Part shown: positions 1 to 8,302 of the stretch, one piece after another
Numbering within the stretch: the stretch's first letter is position 1
Layout of the letters: each line of letters begins with the position of its first letter
Source: an uncultured Anaerolineales bacterium
GTDB lineage: Bacteria > Chloroflexota > Anaerolineae > Aggregatilineales > Aggregatilineaceae
DNA: 55,039 bases
Reading direction: 5' to 3'
NCBI GenBank assembly: GCA_937135955.1
Contig: CAKZOB010000057.1
Location: 1-55,039, forward strand
The notes under the pieces: model-generated
Told to the model about the DNA's origin: nothing
The model's database searches: none
The model's input: only the letters and a program-made list of their open reading frames with translations
Made by a program: the position numbers and the translations under genes

Positions 1-38
1 CAGGGGAGTATAAGCGAAGACCGGCGATGACTGCCGCA

Positions 39-329
39 TCATCCTCCCCACCGCGCCCTCTGAGCCAACTCCTTCGGACAGGGCAGGTGCTTGTGGGTGG
101 GCAGCGCGCCGACCTGCGCCTGGGCGGCGGCGCGGGCGTCCGGTTCCAGCGCTTGCCAGTTGCGGGCGGGCTGCACCTCGAAAGTGTAGGGGGCGGTCTG
201 TTCCAGAAGGCCGCCAAGGCGGCTCAAACGCTCACAAGCGGTCGCGGTGCGGGGCCGGAGCGGACAAAACAAAATCCCGCCGCCAGGCTGCTCAAGCCGC
301 GCACAGGATCGTGAATAGGGAGGGTACAA
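39..329 (-). CDS. possible short hypothetical protein or gene remnant
   Basis: This leftward open frame lies downstream of tRNA-Pro. The longest version would start inside the tRNA, which is implausible. The only start used here is an in-frame TTG just after the tRNA, with no clear ribosome binding site. Codons in the last two thirds are strongly G/C at the third position, as in real genes of this window, and the reading ends in a TGA at 39-41. No domain is recognised. It could be a small real protein, or the decayed 3' end of a longer gene. The opposite strand also has an open frame (27-314), but it looks like a shadow. Confidence 0.22.
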   Translation of the reverse strand: MYPPYSRSCARLEQPGGGILFCPLRPRTATACERLSRLGGLLEQTAPYTFEVQPARNWQALEPDARAAAQAQVGALPTHKHLPCPKELAQRARWGG

Positions 330-347
330 AGTGGCTGTAAAAGGTGT

Positions 348-420
348 CGGGGCGCCCGGACTTGAACCGGGGACCTCTTGCACCCCATGCAAGCGCGCTA
401 GCCAAGCTGCGCCACGCCCC
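348..420 (-). tRNA. tRNA-Pro (anticodon GGG)
   Basis: The reverse strand folds into a full cloverleaf. The seven-pair acceptor stem is GGGGCGT with GCGCCCC. The anticodon stem is CTTGC with GCAAG around the loop ATGGGGT, so the anticodon GGG lies at 386-384 with G37, as expected for proline tRNA. The T arm is CCCGG-TTCAAGT-CCGGG. No CCA tail is encoded. The discriminator reads as G rather than the usual A of bacterial tRNA-Pro. It decodes CCC. A sigma70-type promoter lies directly upstream, overlapping the 5' flank. Confidence 0.95.
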
Positions 421-436
421 GTTGACTGATGCGCCT

Positions 437-465
437 ATAGTAGCGATTGAGGGGACGCCTGTCAA
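437..465 (-). promoter_or_regulatory. sigma70-type promoter of tRNA-Pro
   Basis: On the reverse strand TTGACA (465-460) is followed after 17 bases by TACTAT (442-437). Initiation near 430 would give a 5' leader of about 10 bases before the mature tRNA at 420. The promoter lies in the 68-base gap between the tRNA and the 3' end of the upstream LCP gene. Confidence 0.6.
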
Positions 466-488
466 GGTTCGGTTTGCCATGCCAGGAG

Positions 489-2036
489 CTATTTAGGCGG
501 CACCCATTGCCTCCCGACGCAAGAATTGTAGTTCGCCCCCAGCACGATCTCGAAGTCCACCGTCCGGTTTGGATCCGGTTGCACACGCACATTCTCTGGA
601 CGAATGTTGAGCAGCGCCACCAGTTCGTTGAGGCTGCTTCCCTTGCTGGCGCCCGTGTAGTCGGTGATGATCGTGTCGGTGTAATCGGTGCGCTCCGCCC
701 CTCCCATGGGCATAGGCGCGAAACCCTCCCAGATCAGGCGATCGGCAGCTACCATGTCCCAGCCGGGGTTGGTCGTGCCGTTGTAGATGGCGATGCGCGC
801 ATTCTCCAGGCGCAGACGGTTCTGCGTGGGCGGCTGCAGGAAATTGGCGATCAGCCGATTCATGCCGCCGTCGGGGTGCGGAAGCTGCACATTGGTCACT
901 CCGTCCGGCGACCAGGCGACCGTCTCGATGTTCTTGCGGAAGAAGTGATTTTCAATATCGTTCGGCTGAATGCTCAGCGCCAGCGGGATTAGCGGGATGA
1001 TCTCCGACAGCGGCATGTTGGTCTGCACGACGCTGGTGAGCTGATCGTAGAGCTGCGGAAGCTGCGTGATCTGTCCCGTCTGTTTGGTCTTGGCCCAGAT
1101 AGCCCGCAACAATTGCTGCTGCCGACGCCCGCGATCGAAGTCAATCGTATTCTTGCGGCTACGGGCATACCACAGCGCCAGGTCAGCATCCATTTCGTGC
1201 ACCCCCACTGGCAGCGTGTACAGTTCGTAGTCAGCTTCAGTTTCGTTGCCAGGAATGCCGTCGGTGCAGGCCGCGCCCGTGCAACGCAAGTCCTGGATGG
1301 GGCAATCCACAGCGATGGTCACGCCGCCGATGGCGTCAATAATGCGCTCGAAGCCCTCAAAATCCACCATCGCGTAGTAGTGCGTCTCGATGCCGAAGTT
1401 GTAGAGGATGGTCTGACGCATCATGCCCCAACCACCGTCCACCCAGCCGATCGACTCACCGTAGCCCCAGGCCAGGTTGAGGCGGGCCATCCCCCAGTTG
1501 GGGATGTAGACAAACAGGTCGCGCGGCAGAGAGATCATCGAGACGGTATTGGTATCGCGATTGATCGAGACGACGATCATCGTGTCGGTGTGGAACGGCT
1601 GCCCTGGCTCGACATTCCCATCGTGACCGATCAGCAGCACATTGAGCAAATCATAAGGCTGCCCGTTCTCATCCAGCGAGCGAAAACGCGGCATGGGCGT
1701 GGGGATGGCCGTCGGCTGTTCGCGTTTCGGCTCGTAGTCCGGCGGATAGTACAGCGTCGGCGTGGGCAAGAAGATCGGTTTGGTCGGCTCCGGCGTCGGT
1801 GTGCTGGTCGGGGTCGGGCTGGGCAACGGCGACGGTGTAACCGTAGGCGTCGCGCTGGGACGCGGCGTGTTGGTGGGCAATGCCGTGGCGCGCGGCGTAT
1901 TGGTAGGCGGCGGAGTCGGCCCCTGGATGGCGCTCACCTGCCCCGCTGCCAGCCAGAGCCATCCCCCCGCCAGACAGACCGCCACGAGGCCTCCCAGCAC
2001 AGACAACACCACACCACGCATACGTACCATCCTCAT
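489..2036 (-). CDS. LytR-CpsA-Psr (LCP) family envelope protein
   Basis: LCP proteins are membrane enzymes that transfer undecaprenyl-linked polymers to the cell wall or to proteins. This 515-residue protein has one N-terminal membrane helix, then about 75 residues rich in Thr/Pro that act as a stalk. The LCP catalytic domain follows, with the typical LLIGHD start, a DTMIVVSINRDT strand and the SLPRD motif. The C-terminus (ENARIAIYNGTT) matches the LytR_C domain. The open frame reaches 2096, but ATG 2036 is chosen because GGGAG sits just before it; ATGs at 2030 and 2021 are alternatives. A promoter lies at 2069-2096, so it is probably transcribed apart from ogt. The Thr/Pro stalk is typical of surface proteins in this genome. 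Confidence 0.9.
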   Translation of the reverse strand: MRMVRMRGVVLSVLGGLVAVCLAGGWLWLAAGQVSAIQGPTPPPTNTPRATALPTNTPRPSATPTVTPSPLPSPTPTSTPTPEPTKPIFLPTPTLYYPPDYEPKREQPTAIPTPMPRFRSLDENGQPYDLLNVLLIGHDGNVEPGQPFHTDTMIVVSINRDTNTVSMISLPRDLFVYIPNWGMARLNLAWGYGESIGWVDGGWGMMRQTILYNFGIETHYYAMVDFEGFERIIDAIGGVTIAVDCPIQDLRCTGAACTDGIPGNETEADYELYTLPVGVHEMDADLALWYARSRKNTIDFDRGRRQQQLLRAIWAKTKQTGQITQLPQLYDQLTSVVQTNMPLSEIIPLIPLALSIQPNDIENHFFRKNIETVAWSPDGVTNVQLPHPDGGMNRLIANFLQPPTQNRLRLENARIAIYNGTTNPGWDMVAADRLIWEGFAPMPMGGAERTDYTDTIITDYTGASKGSSLNELVALLNIRPENVRVQPDPNRTVDFEIVLGANYNSCVGRQWVPPK

Positions 2037-2068
2037 TTTCTCCCAGGCAGGCTTTCCAGCACCGGGCA

Positions 2069-2096
2069 AGTGTAACGCGGCTCGACGGGACTGCAA
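2069..2096 (-). promoter_or_regulatory. probable promoter of the LCP gene
   Basis: On the reverse strand TTGCAG (2096-2091), a 16-base spacer and TACACT (2074-2069) lie about 35 bases upstream of the chosen LCP start, in the gap after ogt. The fit to the sigma70 consensus is good but not perfect. Confidence 0.45.
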
Positions 2097-2132
2097 GAGC
2101 GCGACAGGCGAACGCAGGGTAACAGCCGGATT

Positions 2133-2624
2133 TCAGAACAGGCGCGGCTGAACGGGCCGCCCTTCGTGGGCCAGCAACCACTCCTTGCGCCATAGTCCGC
2201 CGCCATAGCCCACCAGTTGCCCGTCTTGCCCAATGACCCGGTGACAGGGGATGATGATCGGCACCGGATTCTGACCGTTGGCAGCACCTACCGCGCGCAC
2301 TGCTTTCACGTCGCCCAGCGCCAGCGCCAGGTCTAGGTAGGTGCGCGTCTCGCCAAACGGGATATGCTGCAGCAATTCCCACACGCGCCGTTGGAACGGC
2401 GTGCCCCGCAGGTCGAGCGGCACTTCGAAGGAACGGCGCTGACCCGCGAAGTACTCGCGCAACTGTTGTGCACACACGGCCAGCACAGGGGGCAAAGGCT
2501 CCTCAGGAGACGCGGGCGGTGCGTCGTCCAGGAACTGAATGGCACATATGCCCGCCTGACTGGCAGTGAGGCGCAGCGTGCCCAACGGCGTTTCCAGGTG
2601 ACAGATCGCCAGCGACTCGCCCAC
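2133..2624 (-). CDS. ogt: methylated-DNA--protein-cysteine S-methyltransferase
   Basis: This suicide DNA-repair enzyme moves the methyl group of O6-methylguanine to its own cysteine. The protein is 163 residues. The active-site signature IIIPCHRVIG and the following YGGG segment are intact, and the preceding segment carries the helix-turn-helix-type sequence of the DNA-binding domain. The start is GTG at 2624, five bases after the stop of the LysM gene. Its ribosome binding site (GAGGG) lies in the last codons of that gene, so the two are probably translated from one message. A DNA-repair gene behind two envelope or sensor genes is an unusual operon partner; no functional link is evident. Length and motifs are normal for the family. 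Confidence 0.95.
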   Translation of the reverse strand: MGESLAICHLETPLGTLRLTASQAGICAIQFLDDAPPASPEEPLPPVLAVCAQQLREYFAGQRRSFEVPLDLRGTPFQRRVWELLQHIPFGETRTYLDLALALGDVKAVRAVGAANGQNPVPIIIPCHRVIGQDGQLVGYGGGLWRKEWLLAHEGRPVQPRLF

Positions 2625-2626
2625 GC

Positions 2627-4036
2627 TCAGCCCTCAAAGCGCACGCGCACCGTGCACTGCGGCAGGTAGTTGCCGGTAATGTCCACCACCGTCAGCCGCA
2701 GCCAGTAATCCCCAGGGGCAAAGGCCGAAGCATTGACCGTCCCCAGTTGCCCGTTATAGACCTGCGTAGTGTAGACCTGAAGCGTGGCAAAGTCGGCGTC
2801 GTCCGTGCCGCTACCGGAAACCTGCAGACGATAGAACTGGAAGTTGGGATGCGTGGCCGTGCCATAGACGGCGAATGCCCCGCGCAACACCGTCCCCGCC
2901 AGGGGCTGTGTGATCGTCGCCGCCGGATTGCCGCAGTTGAAAGCCGGATAGTCCCCTGGCGGACGGAGGGGTGTCAGAGTGAGGGCGGGCGACACCGGCG
3001 TGACATCGCTGCCCGGCGGCACGAACAGGAACTGCCCGGCAGTGATGTTGTCCGGGTCTTCGATGCAATTGGCGCTGGCAAGCTCCCGCACGGTCAACCT
3101 AAAGCGCTGCGACAGGTAGAACAGCGTATCGCCCCGCTGGATTACGTAGGGAATCCAATCCTCCGGCGTGGTACAGCCGGTCACGGAAGGCGTGCGCGTG
3201 CGCTCCCCGCCGAAGGGGGTGATGCTCGGCGTCAAAGACGGATAAGGCGTGAAGGTCAGCGTTGGCGAAGCCGTGAAGGTCGCCGTCGGAGTAGGCGTGT
3301 GCGACGGCGTGAACGTCGCCGAAGGCGTCGGCGTGCTCGTCGGCGTATGGGTGAAAGTCGGCGAAGGGGTCATCGTCGGGGTAGGCGACGGCGTCTCCGT
3401 AGGCACGGGCGTGAAAGTCGCCGTCGGCAAGGGCGTATCGGTCGGCACCGGTGTGAAGGTTGCCGTCGGCAAAGGCGTGTCAGTCGGCGCTGGCGACGGC
3501 GTCTTTGTTGGCGACGGCGTGAAGGTCATCGTGGGCGACGGTGTATCAGTCGGGATCGGCGTGAAAGTCGCCGTGGGCACGAGCGTCTCCGTCGGCAACA
3601 GCGGCATGGCTTCCGGCGTGCTCGTCGGCGGGGGCACTGGCGTGTCGCTCGGAACGGGCGTCGAAGTCGGGAGTGGCGTTTCCGTAGGCAGTGGCGTCAC
3701 CGTCGCGCTCGGCTGAGGGGTGGCGCTCGGTTCTGGCATCGTACTCGGCTCCGGCGTAGCCGTCGAGACAGGCGACGGCGTATCGGTCGGCACCGGCGTT
3801 GGCGTGTCTGTGCTGGTAGCTGTCGGCGACAGGGTGATGGTCGGGCTGGCAGTGAGGGTCGGCGTGTTACTGGGCAGGAATTGCGCCACCGCGGTATTGG
3901 TCACTTCGCGCACGTTCACGTCATCTACAGTGCTGCTCAGGGTGAGGATGATGCCAAAGGTGAGCGCCAGCGCCAGCGTCCCAATAACCGCAATGGCCAC
4001 GATCAATTCGTTGTGTCGGTCGCGGCGGCGTTCCAT
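2627..4036 (-). CDS. membrane-anchored LysM protein with long Thr/Pro stalk
   Basis: This 469-residue protein starts with a cytoplasmic stub and one membrane helix (about residues 10-35). Roughly 240 residues of Thr/Pro/Ser-rich repeat follow. A LysM domain begins near YVIQRGDTLFYLSQRF and ends in FLFVPPG; such domains bind peptidoglycan or related glycans. The last 110 residues form a beta-rich domain with a single cysteine pair (FNCGNP ... LPQCTVRV) that looks like an Ig-type fold. It starts five bases after the stop of the kinase-like gene and is followed at once by ogt, so the three form one transcription unit. The stalk contains near-identical 14-residue repeats (TDTPLPTATFTPVP), indicating recent expansion. 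Its exact role at the cell surface is unknown. Confidence 0.85.
   Translation of the reverse strand: MERRRDRHNELIVAIAVIGTLALALTFGIILTLSSTVDDVNVREVTNTAVAQFLPSNTPTLTASPTITLSPTATSTDTPTPVPTDTPSPVSTATPEPSTMPEPSATPQPSATVTPLPTETPLPTSTPVPSDTPVPPPTSTPEAMPLLPTETLVPTATFTPIPTDTPSPTMTFTPSPTKTPSPAPTDTPLPTATFTPVPTDTPLPTATFTPVPTETPSPTPTMTPSPTFTHTPTSTPTPSATFTPSHTPTPTATFTASPTLTFTPYPSLTPSITPFGGERTRTPSVTGCTTPEDWIPYVIQRGDTLFYLSQRFRLTVRELASANCIEDPDNITAGQFLFVPPGSDVTPVSPALTLTPLRPPGDYPAFNCGNPAATITQPLAGTVLRGAFAVYGTATHPNFQFYRLQVSGSGTDDADFATLQVYTTQVYNGQLGTVNASAFAPGDYWLRLTVVDITGNYLPQCTVRVRFEG
3402..3485 (-). repeat. tandem 42-bp repeat inside the LysM protein stalk
   Basis: Two adjacent 42-base units (3402-3443 and 3444-3485) encode the same 14 residues, TDTPLPTATFTPVP, with a few silent differences. 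More degenerate copies of the Thr/Pro motif extend on both sides between about 3240 and 3850. This is coding repeat DNA likely to vary in copy number between strains. Confidence 0.75.
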
Positions 4037-4040
4037 GCCC

Positions 4041-7000
4041 CTAAGCCTCCTCGCTGAACGACTGCTGGATGCTCAGCGGCAGCGCAAAGCTGAAGGTACT
4101 GCCCTGCCCATAGATGCTCTCCAGCCAGATAGCTCCACCGTGCGCCTCGACCAGCGCCTTGGCGATGGATAGCCCCACCCCCGTATCGCCCAGCCCCTCG
4201 ATCAGCGGATTGTCGGCGCGGTACAACCGCCCGAACACGCGGCGCTGATCTTCCGGCGGGATGCCCCCACCCTGATCGGTGATCGAGACCAGGATCGCAT
4301 CTGCCGGGCCGCTGAAATGGCCTGTATCGCCAATTTCGGGCGGGGTGAAGCGCGGCACAAAACGAGCCTGGATCGCGACTTCGCTGTTGGCGGGCGAAGC
4401 CAGGTACGCATTGGAGAGCAGTTGCATCATCACCTGGTGCATGGCATCGCGGTCGGCGTGCAGCGGCGGGATGGACTCGTCCAACCTCATGTGCAGGGTG
4501 ATGCCCTTCTCGCGGAACTGCGCGCCCGCCGCCGTGATCGCATCCTCGATCACTTCCAGCATGTTCACCGTCACCGGCTCCAGGCGGAAATCCTGCGAGT
4601 CCAGGCGGGTAATGCTGATCAGGTCGTTGACCAGATGCGTCAGGCGGTCAATATTGGCCTGCACCCGTTGCAGGAACTGCCGCTGCAGCGCCCCCAGAAT
4701 GCCCACCGACTCGCTGAGCAGCAGGTCGGTATAACCCAGGATCGAACTCATGGGCGTGCGCAGTTCCTGGGCGATGGAGAGAATCACCTCGGCATTGGCC
4801 GGAGCGATGGGCTGCGTGTGACCGGTGACTGCCGCAACGGGGCGCGTCGGCTGCTGATGTTCCAGCGCGGCAAGTTGCTGGCGCAGCCGGATCAATTCCT
4901 GTTCCAGGCGCTGCCGTTCCTCCGTCAGCTCCTCGATCATGGCCTTCAGCGCGCCGACGCCGTCGGTGCCAAGCTGCCCCAGCAATTCGCGGTCGCCTTC
5001 GGCGCGCGCCAGCAACTGATCGCGCTCGGTGCGCAGCGCCGTATTCTCCGCCAGCAGACGGTCGCGCTCGGCTTCGATGGCCGCGCGAGTCTCGTGCAGT
5101 TGTTTGAGTTCGACCTGTGCCTGATTCAGTTCGAAGAGCACATCTTCCAGTTCGCCCTGCACCACCGTCGCCTCGGCGATTAGGCGAGCGCGCTGATCGT
5201 ACCACTGATCCCGCGCCTTCAGCAGTTCGTCGCGTTCCAGGCGCATCTGATCGCGCTGCTTGACCAGCGCTTCGCGGTCAGCGGCCAGGCGACGCAGGTC
5301 GGCTTCCAGCGCGGAGAGTTGGGCCTCGCGCTCGGCTTCGCGGGCCAGCTTGTCTTCGAGCTTCTTGCGCTCGGCCAGCAGCAGGTCGCGCTCCTTGGCG
5401 ATCTTCTCGGCGCGGGTCTTGTAGTAGCTGCGTTCGTCGTTGAGCTGACTGAGAATCCTGGCAAAAGCCCCTGGCCCGCCCTCGATACCCAGGGCGCGCA
5501 ACTGTGCCTGCACCTCTTCCAGAGCGTGCTGCAACTCGTCGCGCTCGGCGGCCAGGCGCGCCTTGTCTTCGCTCAGTTCGGCCAGCATCTCGCGCAGCGC
5601 CCCCGGCACCGCAGCTTCTCTGGCCTCGCGAATCTCCTGAAGCTGCCGTTCGAGCTTGGCTTTCTGCACCTGCAACTCGTCGCGCTCGCGCTTGAGCGCC
5701 TCGATCATGGTGCTGTAGACATCGGTATCGCCCGCGCCGATCGCACCGATCAGCGTCGCCTGAGCTTCCTGCAGGGCTTTGGCCAGCCGCTCGCGCTCCG
5801 CCGCCAGTTCCAGCCGCTCCCGTGAGAGCGCCTCGATGCGCTGCGTGATGGACATGGCCTCGTCACCGCCCTCGATCAGTTGGGCCAGGCGGCTGCGCTC
5901 GTAGTCCAGTTCCAGTTGCAGGTCGCGCACGCGCCGATTGAGTTCGGCGATCTGCTCCTGCGCCAGGGCCAGACTGGCCTGCATCTCGCGGCGAGCAGCC
6001 AGGACGCTCTGTGCATCGAGCGCTTCCGGCGTAGCATCCTGGACGATGGTCTTGATGGCTTCGTCTGTCGCGTCCAGGCGAATGCGCTGCGCCGCCCGGC
6101 TCAGCGTGAGCAGCCGCGCGGCGACCGGTGCCAGCCCTTCCAGCAGACTGGCCTCTGTAGTAGTCAGTTCGCGGTTGGTGTAGGGCAGGCCCACAATTGC
6201 CACACCTACCACCTTGCCGCTGCGCAGCAAGGGCTGTATGTAGGCCGGCCCAAGCTGACTGATGTCCAGGCGCGTATACAGGTCAACCAGTTCGTCCACG
6301 TTGCGGTCGGGCAGCAAGACCCGCTGCATTCGCTCGGCCAGCGCCTCGCGCACCGTCGGTTGCTCGTCCAGGTTGAGCGCCAGACCAGGGATGAGACGCT
6401 GCTGAATATGGTCATAGGCGGCCAGCACATCCGCCCAGTGACCGTCGTCCGGCGTCACCAGCACAGCGACATCGGCCTTGAGCACGCTGGCGATGGCCGA
6501 CGCAATCTGCCGGGGAATCTGCTCCGGGTCCTCTTTCTCCAGCATCAGGCCAATGGCCTTGAGCAAGGTTATGGATTCGGAGGTATCCGGCCCGCGGACA
6601 CGCATGCCCAGCGGACGCGGCGCTTCGGGCGCGGGCACGGCGGCCTGAGGCCGCGAGATCGCCTCGGCGTATTCCGCCACTTCGTCAATGGCCGCCGTCA
6701 GCCGTTCCAGCACCAACCGGTAGATCACGATGGTCACCACCGGCATCGCCGTCAGAAAGGCTAGCCGCAGCGCGCCGGAGGTGTGACCGTCCAATTGATC
6801 GCCGCTCATGCGGGCGACGGTGTAGCTGTAGCCGATCAACAACACAGCAAAGAAGATCAGCTTGAGGGGAATGTCCGCCGTCTGACTGTACCGCGTGACC
6901 AGCAGCGTCATCAGTCCCAGGATGAGCAGGCCAGGGGCAAACGTCCAGGCGAAGCCCAGCGCGTGCTCGTTGAAACCGTGCGTCGCGGCCAGGTCGTGCC

Positions 7001-7406
7001 ACTGCACGGCAGTATAGACATAGCCGATTGTCAGGATAGCCGACAGCGCCGCGACCGCCCACCACAGTCCATTTTCGCGACGGTTGCTGTCGGCGGCCAG
7101 CAAGGCCGCGCCGACCAGCAGCACCACTTCCGCGTTGACGGCGCGCTCCAGCGGCGGCAACACTGCTTCGGCGGGCGCGTCGGTGATCAGCGCATACAGC
7201 CCGCCGACGCCCATGGCGATCCAGGTGAGCAGCACAGCGGTGAGCAGGATAGCATAGCGCCCGGCTGCTTTTTCTGCTGGCCCGCGCAGGCGTTGCCCCA
7301 ACGCCATGAGCATGGACGCCTGGCTGATGGCGATCACAGCCAGGAAGTAAATCAGTTCGCCCGTCGGCTCGACAAACAGATTCAGGAATTCGGGCGCGGA
7401 GTCCAT
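4041..7406 (-). CDS. giant membrane GAF/coiled-coil histidine-kinase-like protein lacking the phospho-acceptor His
   Basis: The 1121-residue protein has several N-terminal membrane helices (about residues 15-235), a GAF-like domain (about 270-440), and a very long coiled coil rich in Glu/Arg/Leu (about 455-850). A HisKA-like dimerisation helix follows, then a HATPase_c domain (about 985-1115). In the HisKA segment the usual SHELRTP reads AQELRTP, with codon CAG at 4769-4767 (Gln880), so the phosphorylated histidine is replaced. The ATP lid motifs (DQGGGIPP, GVGLSIAKALVEAHGG) and the N-box Asn remain. It may therefore bind ATP without classic autophosphorylation, or act as a structural sensor. 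No response regulator lies nearby. Start ATG 7406 follows GGGGGGAAG. It leads the operon with the LysM gene and ogt. Confidence 0.85.
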   Translation of the reverse strand: MDSAPEFLNLFVEPTGELIYFLAVIAISQASMLMALGQRLRGPAEKAAGRYAILLTAVLLTWIAMGVGGLYALITDAPAEAVLPPLERAVNAEVVLLVGAALLAADSNRRENGLWWAVAALSAILTIGYVYTAVQWHDLAATHGFNEHALGFAWTFAPGLLILGLMTLLVTRYSQTADIPLKLIFFAVLLIGYSYTVARMSGDQLDGHTSGALRLAFLTAMPVVTIVIYRLVLERLTAAIDEVAEYAEAISRPQAAVPAPEAPRPLGMRVRGPDTSESITLLKAIGLMLEKEDPEQIPRQIASAIASVLKADVAVLVTPDDGHWADVLAAYDHIQQRLIPGLALNLDEQPTVREALAERMQRVLLPDRNVDELVDLYTRLDISQLGPAYIQPLLRSGKVVGVAIVGLPYTNRELTTTEASLLEGLAPVAARLLTLSRAAQRIRLDATDEAIKTIVQDATPEALDAQSVLAARREMQASLALAQEQIAELNRRVRDLQLELDYERSRLAQLIEGGDEAMSITQRIEALSRERLELAAERERLAKALQEAQATLIGAIGAGDTDVYSTMIEALKRERDELQVQKAKLERQLQEIREAREAAVPGALREMLAELSEDKARLAAERDELQHALEEVQAQLRALGIEGGPGAFARILSQLNDERSYYKTRAEKIAKERDLLLAERKKLEDKLAREAEREAQLSALEADLRRLAADREALVKQRDQMRLERDELLKARDQWYDQRARLIAEATVVQGELEDVLFELNQAQVELKQLHETRAAIEAERDRLLAENTALRTERDQLLARAEGDRELLGQLGTDGVGALKAMIEELTEERQRLEQELIRLRQQLAALEHQQPTRPVAAVTGHTQPIAPANAEVILSIAQELRTPMSSILGYTDLLLSESVGILGALQRQFLQRVQANIDRLTHLVNDLISITRLDSQDFRLEPVTVNMLEVIEDAITAAGAQFREKGITLHMRLDESIPPLHADRDAMHQVMMQLLSNAYLASPANSEVAIQARFVPRFTPPEIGDTGHFSGPADAILVSITDQGGGIPPEDQRRVFGRLYRADNPLIEGLGDTGVGLSIAKALVEAHGGAIWLESIYGQGSTFSFALPLSIQQSFSEEA

Positions 7407-7756
7407 CTCTTCCCCCCGAAGGTCATATGTCGCGGCAGACCCCAGCTTGCCAGCGATCGTGCCGCGCCGTTGCCCAACGTGACCGGCGATTGTCCCCCAC
7501 GATCGGTGATCCCCGCCAGCTTGCCAGGCTCAGTATAGCACACCCCGACCCATGCCGCGCACGCCATGCCGCCCGGTAAGAGCATGGTTTACGGAAGGTC
7601 ATTATACAGCAGGGCGGGGCTTTTGGCATTTCGCCACCCGCGCGGTAAACTTCCGGCAGCATTCGCCGAAACGACCAGGGGGGCCACGGGGCGCGGATTG
7701 AGCGCGCCCGCGCGGCCTCTTTGCTCTGTGAGGCATTACCGCGCAAGCGAGGGAGT
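7407..7756. other. divergent intergenic region between the kinase-like gene and the Nudix gene
   Basis: This 350-base stretch separates two divergent genes. It holds a leftward extended -10 promoter (7532-7540) and a second leftward TATAAT (7606-7601) without a good -35. No convincing rightward promoter, RNA gene or conserved small open frame is seen. Confidence 0.5.
7532..7540 (-). promoter_or_regulatory. extended -10 promoter of the kinase-LysM-ogt operon
   Basis: The reverse strand reads TGCTATACT (7540-7532), a TGn extended -10 element with no recognisable -35. It would give a leader of about 120 bases before the start at 7406. Confidence 0.4.
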
Positions 7757-8302
7757 ATGGTTTTGCCGACTGACCAGGGCCGGCCCAGACGCCGCCTGCA
7801 GCGCGTAGCTGCGTTGCTGCGCCGCTACCCCGCCCTGGGTACGACCGTACAGAGAGCCGTGCGCCTGATTCAGCCGTGTTTCACGGCGGGCGTGGTGGGC
7901 GTGCTGCGCGATCCTCAGTGCCAGCGTGTCCTGCTAGTGGAGCATGTCTATCACGCGCGGACTCCCTGGGGACTGCCCGGCGGTTGGATGAACCGCGGCG
8001 AAGACCCGTCGCGCACCATCGAGCGCGAATTCGCCGAAGAAACAGGTCTGCGGGTACGCGCGGTACGGCCTTTGCTGGTCATGCTGGGCACCAAATGGCA
8101 CCGCCATCTGGATATTGTCTTTCTGGTAGAGCCAGTAGAGCCGGAACAGAGCATCCGGCTGTGTGATGAACTGCTGAGCTATCGCTGGGCCTCGGCGGAC
8201 GACCTGCCGCCGCTGGTGAACCTGCACCGCCACGCCATCGAACTGGCGTTGCAGGACGGCTCGGCGGCAATGCGCCGGGCTGGGGAGACGGAGCACATAT
8301 GA
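7757..8302 (+). CDS. Nudix hydrolase
   Basis: Nudix enzymes hydrolyse nucleoside diphosphates linked to another group, using Mg or Mn. This protein (about 181 residues from ATG 7757) has a complete Nudix box: GWMNRGE, seven residues, then REFAEETGL, fitting Gx5Ex7REUxEExGU. A basic N-terminal extension of about 35 residues precedes the fold. The frame is open from 7721, but the ATG at 7757 directly follows GAGGGAG, with unusually tight spacing. The stop TGA overlaps the ATG of the next gene (ATGA), so translation of the two is likely coupled. The substrate cannot be told from sequence. Confidence 0.88.
   Translation: MVLPTDQGRPRRRLQRVAALLRRYPALGTTVQRAVRLIQPCFTAGVVGVLRDPQCQRVLLVEHVYHARTPWGLPGGWMNRGEDPSRTIEREFAEETGLRVRAVRPLLVMLGTKWHRHLDIVFLVEPVEPEQSIRLCDELLSYRWASADDLPPLVNLHRHAIELALQDGSAAMRRAGETEHI

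Noticed and set aside
27-314. 95-residue rightward open frame at the window start
   Set aside because: No ribosome binding site or domain; codon bias favours the opposite strand.
3249-3716. Gly/Val repeat protein on the + strand
   Set aside because: It is the reverse reading of the Thr/Pro stalk codons of the LysM gene; the repeat is real only on the - strand.
3240-3850. Direct repeats as a CRISPR array
   Set aside because: The repeats are short, adjacent, without spacers of fixed length and lie inside a coding frame; no cas gene is present.
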